Positions 33,480 through 43,405 of a stretch of DNA of 64,000 nucleotides are shown piece by piece. Where the stretch lies: the NCBI RefSeq assembly GCF_029873635.1, contig NC_080425.1, forward strand, positions 40,055,390 to 40,119,389. Direction: 5' to 3'. This stretch comes from Malania oleifera (taxonomy: Eukaryota > Streptophyta > Magnoliopsida > Santalales > Ximeniaceae). The notes under the pieces are model-generated. The model worked only from the letters and a program-made list of their open reading frames with translations, searched no databases and had not been told where the DNA came from. How positions within the stretch are numbered: the first letter of the stretch is position 1; the number at the start of each line of letters is the position of its first letter. The position numbers and the translations under genes are program-made.

Positions 33480-34219
33480 TGATGTGGAACCCCAAGAATG
33501 AACGTCTGGAGAACCCAAATTAGATTTATCAAAATTCCAAACTCGAATAAAATTTGACATGGTAGTGGATCCTTGACCTATTTCTTGATGTGAAGCACAA
33601 ACTAAGAATATCAAATTAATGGATGAATGCCACAAAGGTAGTGCATTTGATAAGTTCAGTGAAAGTTCAATGAAGAACTTGAAGAGAAATAAACCTCACT
33701 TGGAATTGTATTCAGCCCAAAGAAAAATTTCTCTTTCAATACAATAAAGAGTTGGCTACTTATGGAAAATAAAAGAAACCCATGACATTAGCTCGACCAA
33801 TAAAAATAGGTTATGACATCAATCTACCGAATAATTAAATAGCCCCACATAACCTTAAACATGCCATGTCATTTAATGAAACATGTGCAAGTCACATGCC
33901 ATGTGCCATGTCATTTAATGAAACACGTGCAAGTCACATGTCATGCTTAATTTACACAACTGACCCACTATTTAGTCCATCAAACAGCCTCTATTGGCTT
34001 AAGGTTCCAGCTTCACACGTCTTTAGACAATTTACCATATTAGGCTCTTCAAGAAAGTCCTTTTCTTTAGTGTCCATGGTCCTCATTGACTCTTGATCAA
34101 GCAACTTCTCAATTAGTCCCTGTGTAGCCTCCTTGACCTTCTTGGCTCTAGCTTTTGTGATGGGTCTACTTGGCATATGCAGATCATCATGTGTAATCAG
34201 AGCTTGTTGGTTCATATCA
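33480..34219 (-). repeat. 3' LTR of element B1
   Basis: On the plus strand it runs from TGATGTGGAACCCC to GGTTCATATCA. It contains a tandem duplication of about 45 bp (CATGTCATTTAATGAAAC twice, 33868-33945) that the element's other LTR has only once. Confidence 0.9.
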
Positions 34220-34440
34220 TTCCCCCTCTCCTCAAAAGGATTCATCCTTGAATCATCACCTACATCAAAAGGGGATAAATTAGAAATATTGAAAGTTGCA
34301 TTGACCTTATACTCACTCGGTAGATCCAACTTGTATGCATTGTCATTGATCTTTCCTAGCACTTGAAAAGGTCCATCACCCCTTGAATGTAGCTTTGTTT
34401 TCATTTTAGTAGGAAACCTCTCTTTTCTCATATGCACCCA
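33991..34440 (-). pseudogene. B1 integrase C-terminus running into LTR
   Basis: An open minus-strand frame covers the GPF/Y-type module of integrase (MRKERFPTKMKTKLHSRGD, GPFQVLGKINDNAYKLDLP, NATFNISNLSPFDVGD) and then continues past the LTR start at 34219 for about 75 more codons (MPSRPITKARAKKVKEA and on). In CRM retrotransposons the C-terminal targeting motif is likewise encoded across the LTR junction. That resemblance is why I call the lineage CRM-like; there is no ordinary chromodomain. Confidence 0.75.
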
Positions 34441-34559
34441 TACCCAATCTCCCAGTTCAAAAGTAACAAACTTGTGCCCCTTATTAGCTTGAGATGGATA
34501 CTGTCAGTTCTTCTTTTCGATGTGCTGTCATGCTTGTTCATGGATCCTCTTCACCGAGT

Positions 34560-36800
34560 TAGCCTTGTGTCATTCGTCTAAGCTAGTTATCTCATTCACA
34601 AGTAACAACACCAAATCCAATGGAGTTAGAGGATTAAAACCATAAACAATTTCAAATGGAGAAAAATTAGTAGAAGCATGCATAGTTCTATTATAAGCAA
34701 ACTCAACAAGTGGTATGCATTCTTCCCATGATTTTAAATTCCTTTGAATGACCGCACGCAATAAGGTAGCTAAAGTTTGATTAACTACTTCAGTTTGACC
34801 ATTGCTTTGAGGATGACAAGTAGTAGAAAACAATAGCTTAGTTCCTAACTTTCCCCACAAAACCTTCCAAAAGTAGCTAAGGAATTTAACATCCCTATCA
34901 CTCACAATTGTCCTAGGAATGCCATGCGATCGTATAATGTCCCTAAAGAATAACTCAGCTATATTTGTGGCATCATCAGTTTTATGGTAAGGAATAAAAT
35001 GTGCCATTTTAGAAAATCTATCAACTGCACAAATATAGAGTCTATACCCCCTTTGGACCTAGGCAAACCTAATATGAAATCCATTGAAATGTCTACCCAA
35101 GGTTCACTAGGTACAGGCAAAAGAGTATAAAGGTCATGAGGTAAGACCTTAGACTTAACTTGTTTATATAAAATGCATCTAGAGCACACTCTCTCTACAT
35201 CTCTACTCATATGTGGCCAAAATATATGTTCATTCAGAATATCTAAAGTCTTTTGTACCCTAAAATGTCCCATCAAACCACCGCTATAAGACTCTCGCAC
35301 AAACAATTCTCTTAAGGAGCAGTTACGCACACAAAGTCTATTCTCCCCAAACAAATATCCATCATTCCTATAGAATTCATGAAACGAAACTTTATCACAT
35401 GCCTCATACACACTAGGAAAATCAGAATCTTTAGCATATAAATCCTTTATGCACTCAAGACCCAATAGCTTAGTGCTAAGTGTAGTAATTAAGGCAAACC
35501 TGCGACAAAGTGCATCAGTCATGACCTTCTTTTCCCCCTGCTTGTACTAAATGACATATGGGAAGGTTTTGATGAACTCTTTCCATTTGGTGTGGCAACG
35601 ATTTAGCTTACCTTGCCCCTTCAATTGCTTTAATGATTCATGATAAGAGTGGATCACGAATTCTTTAGGCCATAAGTAGTGTTGCCATGTTTCCAATGCC
35701 CTCACCAAGGAATTTAGTTCTTTATCATACGTGGAGTAGTTCAATGCTGCCCCATTGAGCTTTTCACTAAAATATGCAATGAGACACTTATCCTGCATCA
35801 AAACAGCTCCAATACTAATCCTGGAGGCATCACATTGAATCTAAAAAATTTTAGTGAAATCAAGTAAAAGCAATAATGGAGTAGAACATAACCTATCTTT
35901 AAGCATTTTAAAGGCATGTTCTTGTGCATTACCCCATTTAAACCCTATGTTCTTTTTTATCACTTCAGTTAAAGGTGCAGCAATGGTGTTAAAATCTCTC
36001 ACAAACTGCCTATAAAAACTAGCCAACCCATAAAAACTACGTACATCAGTTACAGATTTAGGTGTTGGTCAATATTTTATTGCTTTCACCTTTTTCTCAT
36101 CCACTTCCACGCCCTTAGCACTCACCATATAACCCAAGAAAATGACCTTTTCCATGCAAAAATTATATTTCTTTAGGTTAGCAAACAAATTTTCTTTTCT
36201 AAGAACATCCAGTACACTTTTTAAATGATCCAAGAGATCATCAAGATTCTTGTTATACACTAGGATGTCGTCAAAGTAGACAACAACAAATCTGCCTATA
36301 AATGCACACGACACATGATTCATCAAGCGCATGAAAGTACTAGGTGCATTGGTGAGACCAAATGGCATAACCATCCATTCATACAAACCATACTTTGTCT
36401 TAAATGTAGCTTTCCATTCATCGCCCGGTTTCATTCTTATTTGATGGTAGCCACTTTTCAAATCAATTTTAGAAAAATGCAAAAGCCATGCAGTTCATCT
36501 AACATGTCATCTAGTCTAGGGATATGACGGTGATACTTTGCAGTGATTTTATTGATGGCTCTACAAGCCACGCATATCCTCCATGATCCATCTTTCTTTA
36601 GTACCAATAGCACGAGTACCGCACATGGACTTATGCTCTCTCTCACATGCCCTTTGGCTAGCAGCTCCTTGACTTGTCTTTGAAGTTCCTTAGTATCCTT
36701 GAGGCTGCTCTTATAGGCCGGATGGTTGGGAATTGTAGCCCTAGGGATGAAGTCAATCTGATGCTCAATTCTTCTAATAGGTGGCAAACCATTGGGCACG
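34560..36800 (-). pseudogene. B1 Pol: RT, RNase H, integrase
   Basis: In transcription order from 36800: RRIEHQIDFIPRATIPNHP, KDGSWRICVACRAINKITAK, then after a frame change [33 protein letters not shown] and the catalytic YFDDILVY (about 36270). RNase [39 protein letters not shown]. Integrase: zinc region [29 protein letters not shown], catalytic segments [51 protein letters not shown]. Frames are broken at several points (near 35530, 35830, 36060 and 36480), so no product is expected. Confidence 0.92.
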
Positions 36801-37049
36801 TCTACATGAAAGACACCCTCGTACTCCTACGGCAAAGAAACAACAGCACTAGGCAAGGAAGAGGTGAGTTCATTAGTGCTCAAATATGCCTCCTTGTACA
36901 TGAGTACAACTAGAGGTATTTATGCATAAAAAGCTTTCTTACACTCTTTTTCTTTTGCATACAAACTCACTTTTTCCTTTCTCATTGTTTTTCCCTCAAT
37001 TTTACCACTTTTTTTTTTTTTTTTTCTAATTTCAGCTCCTCTCTTGCCC

Positions 37050-37515
37050 TCATTTTCTCTCATATTTTTTTTCAATGCTCTCTACCTCTCCTTTTGTTTT
37101 ATTCTCAGCCTCTCTTTTGTTTTTCTCATCATTTCCTCTTTTTAATCTCACCTTATCTTCATGCATCTTATTCGGAGTCAATGGTACAAGGGTCATACTC
37201 CTTCCATATTTTATAAAGGAATACCTATTCTTGAACCCATCATAAGTGACATGTCGATCATATTGCCACGACCTGTCCAATAAGATGTCATTAGCATGCA
37301 TAGAGACCACGTCACATAGAATCTGATCAGAATATTTTCCAATTGAAAATACAATCAACACTTGTTTATTCACGCTAACCTCCCCACACTCATTTAACCA
37401 TTGAAGTTTGTAAGGCCTAGGACGTTTTATGCATTGCAATCCCAACTTCTCTACTAATGTGGTACTAGCTATGTTAGTGCAGCTCCCTCCATCGATGATC
37501 ATGCTACACACCTTA
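37050..37515 (-). pseudogene. B1 aspartic protease region
   Basis: The minus-strand open frame has MCSMIIDGGSCTNIASTTLV at its start; IIDGGS is the retroelement protease active-site box (DSG/DTG type with a Gly in second place, usual in this family). KLQWLNECGEVSVNKQVLI and SFIKYGRSMTLVPLTP follow, then a Lys/Glu-rich linker. It is separated from gag by a frame change near 37505. Confidence 0.85.
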
Positions 37516-38860
37516 TCATAGATGTAACATTGAGTATGAAATATATTCTCACGCTGCTCTCATTTTCATCTTTTACCATATGCATGTTTAAAGCTCTCAT
37601 AGTTACTAATGCCTCGCCATGGATAGCATACTCAATATCACTAGACTCTTCTAATGAAGGCATGGACTCATGATCACTCTTTTCATCATCAGTCTCAATA
37701 GTACCATCATCTCTCATAATCATTGCTCTTTTATTTGGGCATTGTGATGCAATATGGCTAGTCCCCAAACACCTAAAACACTTGGTATTTCTATACGTAC
37801 TAGTTTGAGAAGAAGTTGTACCTTTTTCATGGTTGCTCACTTTGTCTTTGCATTTCTTCTTCTTTTCCTTGGATTTAGAAACAACCCTTTCTTCTTTTGA
37901 TTTTCCCCAATTCGGTTTCCATGTGGAATGGGAAGCCGAAGTTGTTGTAGCATGCTTGTTTCCACCCTTGTGTTTGAGTTGCCTCTCCACTTTCATTGCC
38001 ATATGCACCATGTCCTCTAACTCCACACAGTGCTGCAACTCCACTATGTTAGCAATTTCCTAATTCAACCCACATAAGAATCGTGCCATTGTAACTTCTC
38101 TATCTTCCTCAATATTTGGCTGAATTATAGCCATCTCCATCTCCTTGTGGTAGTCCTCCACACTTTTGGTACCTTGGGTAAGACTTTGAAGATGTTTGTG
38201 TAAGTCTCGGTGGTAATGGTATGATACAATTCGCTTCCTCATCACCGCCTTCATTTTAGCTCACGTCTTAATAGGCCTTTCCATGTTTCTACGCCTACTA
38301 AGAAGAATTTGATCCCACCATACCAGTGTATAGTCAGTGAACTCCACAACTGCTAATTTCACATTCTTTTCTTAGGAGTAGTTATGACACTCAAAAATGA
38401 GCTCAACCTTCCTCTCCCATTCAAGGTATACATTTGGGTTATTTTTTCCTTGAAAAGGAGGGATCTTCATTTTGATGCTTCTGATGTTTCTATCGATGTT
38501 ATCTTGACCCCTTGGCTCCTATCGAGGTTACCGCTCTTGCCTAGCACCTCAATAAGCAAATATGCCCATACCGTCATGTTCATCATCACTTGCTTCATTG
38601 CTATCTATATCATGTTCAAATTCAGCAATTGGAAGAGTATGTGGCCTTTGCCGCCTTTCATTAGATTGTCCTTTTCTCAGTCCATCAATTGTAATGTCTT
38701 GTCTATCCAATCTATCTTTGAACTCCCTTAAATTCGTATTGAGTCTTTCAAATAGCTGTTGAATGGCTTGCAAGGTGAAGAATGAGTCTTGTGGAGGGTT
38801 CTCATTCTCGCTACCCTTACTAGAAGTTTTAGCGTCAACCGCCTTTTTACTCATGATTTC
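37505..38860 (-). pseudogene. B1 Gag with zinc knuckle
   Basis: The N-terminal open stretch 38854-38549 starts MSKKAVDAKTSSKGSEN and contains a likely coiled segment (AIQQLFERLNTNLREFKDRL). A broken middle part follows. 38254-37499 carries the capsid end ([30 protein letters not shown]), a Lys-rich linker and the CCHC knuckle CFRCLGTSHIASQCPNKR at about 37766-37713. A stop separates FLCGLN from EIANIVELQH. This is the expected Gag layout of a Ty3/gypsy element. Confidence 0.88.
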
Positions 38861-39691
38861 AAACCTACAAAAAGGAATTAGAGAGAAAAAAAATTCATCC
38901 TCACTCCCTTACGTGTTTACCCTCAAACAATGACATTCAATGCTTATGTTTTGACACAATTTTATTTTATTTTTGGCTTTTTCCCTCTAATATGCTCACA
39001 CACTCGTGCCTCTTACCACTCAGGATTTTTTTTTTTAGTTCTTTAATGAACTAATCCCAAACAAACCAATAGTTCAACCAAACGTAGCAATTGAATCAAT
39101 GAATTAGAAACAAGATATCAATGAAAATAACAACAAAACAAATTAATCAGGATACAAAACAATGAAGGAAAGACAAAACGAAGTCAAGAAAATAGTAATG
39201 ACACAAACGAAATAACCAACTCGACTAAGGATATATTAAAACGCAAATCAGAATAATAAATCGAATAGATTTTAGAATGGACTATGATAACGCCAAAGGA
39301 GAATCCAGGTTAAGTACAACCACAAATTGCACAAACCTTCAAGATGCCGCCTCCTTTATTTATTTATTTATTTATTGTTGAATGCAAAATACCACCTTTT
39401 CTCTTCTTATTCTTTTTTTGAATGCACAAAATGGCTTTTTTTTTTTTTTTGTGCTCTAATCGACCATGCTGTGTTTCTTGCAATTTCCAACCACAAAAGA
39501 TTCTATCTTGATGATGGATGATATTAAAGAAGAGATGGAAAATTTCGGAAACATGAAAACAAGATAGGTAGATCGAATGATAGAAGAATATGAAATAAGG
39601 ATAAATGATTATAAGATAAAAGAGTTTTCAAAAGAAAATAAGGAAAATAAGATAGATAGAACCTGATTTGAACCAAGGCTCTAATACCAAA
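38861..39691 (-). other. B1 leader between 5' LTR and gag
   Basis: Non-coding AT-rich leader with several T-runs. The primer site lies at its right edge (plus GGCTCTAATACCA, 39677-39689). Confidence 0.7.
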
Positions 39692-40414
39692 TGATGCGGA
39701 ACCCTAAGAATGAATGTTCGGAGACCGCAAATCAGATTTTTTAAAACCCCAAACCCAAAATAAGATTTGACATGGTAGTGGATCCTTGACCTATTGCTTG
39801 ACATGAAGTACAAACCAAGAATATCAAATTAATGGATGCACGCCACAAAGGTAACACCTTTGATAAGTTCGGTGAAAGTTTAATGAAGAATTTGAAGAGA
39901 AATAAACCTCACTTGGAATTGTATTCAACCCAAAAAAATATTCCTCTTTCAATATAACAGAGAGTTGACTACTTATAGAAAATAAAAGAAACCCATGACA
40001 TTAGCCCGACTAATAAAAATAAGTTATGACATCAATCTGACCAATAAAATAGCCCCACATAACTTTAGGCATGCCATGTCATTTAATGAAACATGTGCAA
40101 GTCACATGTCATGCTTAATTTACACAATTGGCCCACTATTTAGTCCATACTTTAATTAAAACAATAAAAATTTCCCAAATAGCCCCCATTGGTTTAAGGT
40201 TCCAGCTTCACATGTCTTTAGACAATTTACCATCTTAGGCTCTTCAAGAAAGTCCTTTTCTTTAGTGTTCATGACCCTTGTTGACTCTTACTCAAGCAAC
40301 TTCTCAATTAGTCCTTGCGTAGCCTCCTTGACCTTCTTGGCTCTAGCTTTTGTGATGGGTCTGCTTAGTATATGCAAATCATCCTGTGCAATCAGAGTTT
40401 GTTGGTTCATATCA
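39692..40414 (-). repeat. 5' LTR of element B1
   Basis: On the plus strand it starts TGATGCGGAACCCTAAG and ends GGTTCATATCA. It carries only one copy of the 45-bp unit that is doubled in the 3' LTR. Confidence 0.92.
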
Positions 40415-40441
40415 ACAACCGATGTAGGACAAACCCCAACA

Positions 40442-40501
40442 GTATGTGGTGGAGAAGAAGGAGAGTAACCAGTGAGAGAAGAAGAAATTGTGTATTTTGA
40501 G

Positions 40502-40544
<43 letters not shown>

Positions 40545-40646
40545 CAGATTATTATTGAAATCAAAGAGTGTTTGTGTGCAATTGAGTGTTTCCTCACCGA
40601 GTTTAAATCACAACCAGTGATTGAATGAGTCCCCTTCCACCCATAA
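40442..40646 (+). repeat. 3' LTR of copia E, right part
   Basis: It resumes at the duplicated GTATG (40442-40446) with GTGGTGGAGAAG and follows the 5' LTR to CCACCCATAA. A (TA)n run of about 40 bp at 40507-40543 replaces the poly-T tract of the 5' LTR. Confidence 0.9.
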
Positions 40647-40651
40647 GTTTA

Positions 40652-41740
40652 AATTCATTTTCATTTATTTTTATTTACTTGTTTTTTAAAAAAATTACTA
40701 TTGTCAGCTAGTTGACATAAATTGATCTAGCTATTTGGATTGGTTTTAATTCAAGAACTAGTTGTGTGTTTGATTCACTTATTAGTCTGATTTTCACAAC
40801 ATTGTTTTTAATCGATTGTCTTACTTGATTTAAATTGTTAAATCGATGTTATTTTCCTAATTCAACTTATCGCAGGCATGCAGATATAGAGCTCTGAATA
40901 TGACCATATATAAGCATGCTCCATATGCTCAATTTGAGAAACTGAAACCTTACCTAGTACAGCTCTGAATATGACCATATATATGCATGAAAAGAAAAGC
41001 ATATATATATATAGCTAGAATTTGTGACGATCATGAATATGTGGTTTAGTTTTGTTATCTAAAAGGAAAGAAAAGAAAAGAAAAGAAAGGCGTTCGACAT
41101 AGCTTGGAAGTGGAAAGAGTCGGACCTCATGCTTCTTATCCTAAACCAAAGATATATAAAATTCTCAAAATTTGTCATCCAAATGAAATTACCAAATTAA
41201 TGAATGAAAGTTTTGAAACAAAATGAGATCTCATCAACCTTGGGCCTAAAGATAGCAATTAATTGGGCACTCAAGCCTACCAGAAAAAGGTGACAATAAC
41301 AAAGTAGGAGGTTCAGCTTGATTGAAAAAGTAGGAGGCTTAATCGAAGAAAAGAAAGTTCTTTTCTTTAGTGTTCATGACCCTTATTGACTCTTACTCAA
41401 GTAATTTCTCAATTAGTCCTTGCGTAGCCTCCTTGACCTTCTTGGCTCTAGCTTTTGTGATGGGTCCGCTTGACATATGCAAATCATCCTGTGCAATCAG
41501 AGCTTGTTGGTTCATATCAACAACCGATGTAGGACAAACCCCAACAACCGATGTTATTTTCCTAATTCAACTTATCGCAATTGAATAAAAGGGTAAACTT
41601 GTCATTTTATTAAAACAAAATAAAATTTCATTTGAAATTAATAACTAACTTGTCAAACAAATTAAAATTTAAGGGATTTTTGTTTTTAGTTTTCAAAATT
41701 CAAGAAGTGCAGTATCAAATAGAAAATTTAGGATGAATTG
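40652..41740. other. Rearranged intergenic DNA upstream of DEFL gene 2
   Basis: It begins with the remainder of duplication copy 2. It contains a short repeat (AGCTCTGAATATGACCATAT at 40889 and 40964) and a second copy of CGATGTTATTTTCCTAATTC (40851 and 41545). Between 41356 and 41541 is a copy of the B1-LTR/TRIM junction. No gene is seen. Confidence 0.65.
41356..41541 (-). repeat. Duplicate of B1-LTR/TRIM junction
   Basis: It matches 40256-40441 almost base for base, including the exact junction where the B1 LTR end (TTCATATCA) meets the TRIM piece (ACAACCGATGTAGGAC). It must therefore have been copied after B1 inserted into the TRIM, and is not an independent insertion. Confidence 0.8.
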
Positions 41741-42006
41741 TTGGATTTGAGCTAAAATTAAATTTAAGATGCAGTAATAAATGCTGGCTCTGAAGAAAAT
41801 GAAAGTTCAGGCTATTTGAAGTGATTCAAATTAAAGTTACAGCAATAAATGCTTGCTTAAAATTAGGGTATGCTTCATTTATACCTGCAATTAATATATC
41901 TTACTCTGCATAACTCTTCCACACACCTCTATATATAGACCAGAAAATAATTTTGATATGCACATCAAAGCAAGAAGCAAAACAATTTCAAGTGTAGAAG
42001 GGCAGC
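41741..42006 (+). promoter_or_regulatory. Promoter and 5' UTR of DEFL gene 2
   Basis: TATATATA lies at 41930-41937, 77 bases before the ATG, in the context CTATATATAGACCAGAAAATAAT that also occurs at DEFL gene 1. Upstream are GAGCTAAAATTAAATTTAAG, GCAGTAATAAATGCTGG, TGAAGTGATTCAAATTAAAG and AGCAATAAATGCTTGCTTAA, in the same order as at gene 1, but the TTTGTGCAC core of the repeated module is largely lost here. Confidence 0.75.
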
Positions 42007-42359
42007 ATGGATAACAGATCGTGCGTCATCATTTTGCTACTCCTCGCCCTCTTTGCTTCTGGTCTCTCTCTCTCTCTCATCCCTTCTCTGCATTGTTAAA
42101 ATGATTGATGTCTAGCTTTCCATTCAATTTTGATCGAGCTGTTCATTCAAATTTGATCGATCTTCATTTACTATTTATGCATTTTTTTTTTACAGAAAGT
42201 GAAATAATGAAGATAAGTGCAACAACTTGCTATAAAGATATATTTCATAATACAACAGCATGCACTCCGGCGAACTGTACCGTGAAATGCAAGTCAGCCG
42301 GATGCACAGGAGGCGACTGTCATATTTTCAATATCTGCGTATGCAGTTACCCTTGTTAG
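42007..42359 (+). CDS. Defensin-like secreted cysteine-rich peptide 2 (2 exons)
   Basis: Exons 42007-42061 and 42196-42359 flank a 134-bp GT..AG phase-1 intron with a T-rich run before the acceptor. The product is 72 residues. Signal peptide MDNRSC plus a Leu-rich core; a Glu codon spans the junction; the mature part shares 39 of 53 residues with DEFL gene 1. The eight framework cysteines are in the same positions, but a Tyr of gene 1 is a Cys here (TAC to TGC), splitting the x9 loop into x4-C-x4 and giving nine cysteines, an odd number. Exon sizes, junction and 3' UTR match gene 1. The reading frame is intact and substitutions between the copies keep every framework Cys, which argues for a working gene. 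Likely secreted; target and role not shown. Confidence 0.85.
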
Positions 42360-42386
42360 TCCTGCTCTCTAGACATATTGGAGTTA

Positions 42387-42392
42387 AATAAA
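42387..42392 (+). terminator. Polyadenylation signal of DEFL gene 2
   Basis: AATAAA lies 28 bases after the stop codon in a 3' UTR (ATATTGGAGTT.AATAAA) homologous to that of DEFL gene 1. Confidence 0.6.
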
Positions 42393-42617
42393 ACTAACCA
42401 AATTGTTATTTGCATGCCTATGTACCATCCATAAAATTCTATGAACTTGGCCATTCATAATTTTGAATTTGAGATTTTATGGATTTAAATAAAACTGAGT
42501 TTGAGCTTATATTAGTTCTTGTTGGGAACTATTTTGAAAAATATTTATTAATATAAAAAGAGGTGCTCTCGTTAGGAAGCGCTTAAGAAAGATCTTGCCT
42601 TACATGTCCCATCATGT

Positions 42618-42618
42618 C

Positions 42619-42665
<47 letters not shown>
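42618..42665. repeat. (TC)n microsatellite
   Basis: A run of TC dinucleotides directly abuts the CACTA terminus at 42666. Confidence 0.9.
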
Positions 42666-42669
<4 letters not shown>

Positions 42670-43002
42670 ACAAAAAATAAGCCCTTTAGTGACAGTTTTA
42701 AACCGCCACTAATACCAGAAAACCGTCACTAATGCTTATTAGTGACAATTTCGAATTGGTAACCAAAACGACGATGATAACTAACTATCAGTGACGGTTT
42801 CATTCCATCACTAAAAGCCTAAGATTGTCACTAAAACGGAAACAATTTCTTGGTTGAAAATCGTCGTCAAAATTTTAAAATAAATAATTTTTTTTTTAAA
42901 AAATCACTCATTAATCCATGTCAAAACCTGTAATTAAATTTATGGACACACAATATTGAACCAGAATTAATTAATGAAAAATTCAAAAATTGTTCATATA
43001 AC

Positions 43003-43034
43003 TTCACACACACACACACACACACACACACATA
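43003..43034. repeat. (CA)n microsatellite
   Basis: A short CA-dinucleotide run inside the CACTA subterminal region. Confidence 0.85.
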
Positions 43035-43405
43035 ACAAATTGTTCGTAAACATCATATATACATAATCTGTTTAGATAATATATAAATAAAAAACCGCAT
43101 CCGACTATAGTGCTCGGCATCGTCCTCCTCTTCTCCTAACATCCTGCTGACCCTTCTCCTAACATCCTGCTGACCCTATAAAGTAATAATTATACAAAAA
43201 ATTAGAATACAATTTTTGAATATGTACGTACTATAAGTAAAAATGATTTGATAACAAGAATGATCGGACATAGTTAAACAAAAAATGATATAATTTTAAA
43301 TAGCTGAGTTTGATCAGTCCGATTTGAACCCACTCGGTGGCTACCTCATATGCCTAACTTGGACAACTGAGTTCTTATATCAAATAAGTTTGCTAGGTTT
43401 GCTTC

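Larger units (their letters stand above)
33480..40414 (-). mobile_element. CRM-like Ty3/gypsy element B1
   Basis: Minus strand. The 5' LTR is 39692-40414, the primer site TGGTATTAGAGCC is at 39677-39689, then gag, protease, RT, RNase H and integrase follow, ending with a purine tract (AGAGGGGGAA) and the 3' LTR 33480-34219. LTR ends are TGATATG and GCATCA. The target duplication is ATAAC/ACAAC (33475-33479, 40415-40419), inside a TRIM LTR. The integrase C-terminal reading frame runs into the LTR, a trait known for CRM elements. Element B2 at 49756-53520 belongs to the same family. Confidence 0.88.
32948..40441 (-). mobile_element. Tandem TRIM element, split by a gypsy, TSD GTATG
   Basis: This carries three copies of a short LTR of about 110-120 bp (32948-33067; 33185-33293; 33382-33479 continued at 40415-40441). 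They are separated by about 100-bp internal segments that carry a tRNA-Met primer site in minus orientation (GGCTCTGATAC at 33369-33379) and a purine tract (plus CTCCCCCTC). On the minus strand the LTR starts TGTTGGGGTT.TCC.ACATCGG and ends CACCTAACA. The target duplication GTATG lies at 32943-32947 and 40442-40446. This fits a terminal-repeat retrotransposon in miniature, here as an LTR-int-LTR-int-LTR tandem. No coding capacity. Confidence 0.82.
17934..40646 (+). mobile_element. Copia element E (host of nested insertions), TSD GTTTA
   Basis: This is a copia element with 5' LTR 17934-18349, gag, protease, integrase, RT, RNase H and a 3' LTR split into 32695-32947 and 40442-40646. The target duplication GTTTA occurs at 17929-17933 and 40647-40651. 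Without inserts it is about 5.7 kb. It holds a complete gypsy element in its integrase (20773-30309) and a TRIM plus CRM-like gypsy in its 3' LTR (32948-40441). The reading frame has many stops, so it is an old, dead copy. Confidence 0.9.

Noticed and set aside
38384-38731. 115-codon plus-strand open frame with hydrophobic stretches
   Set aside because: It is antisense to gag of element B1; no independent support.
42105-42359. 84-codon open frame starting at 42105
   Set aside because: Its first 31 codons lie in the intron of DEFL gene 2; the signal peptide is in the exon starting at 42007.
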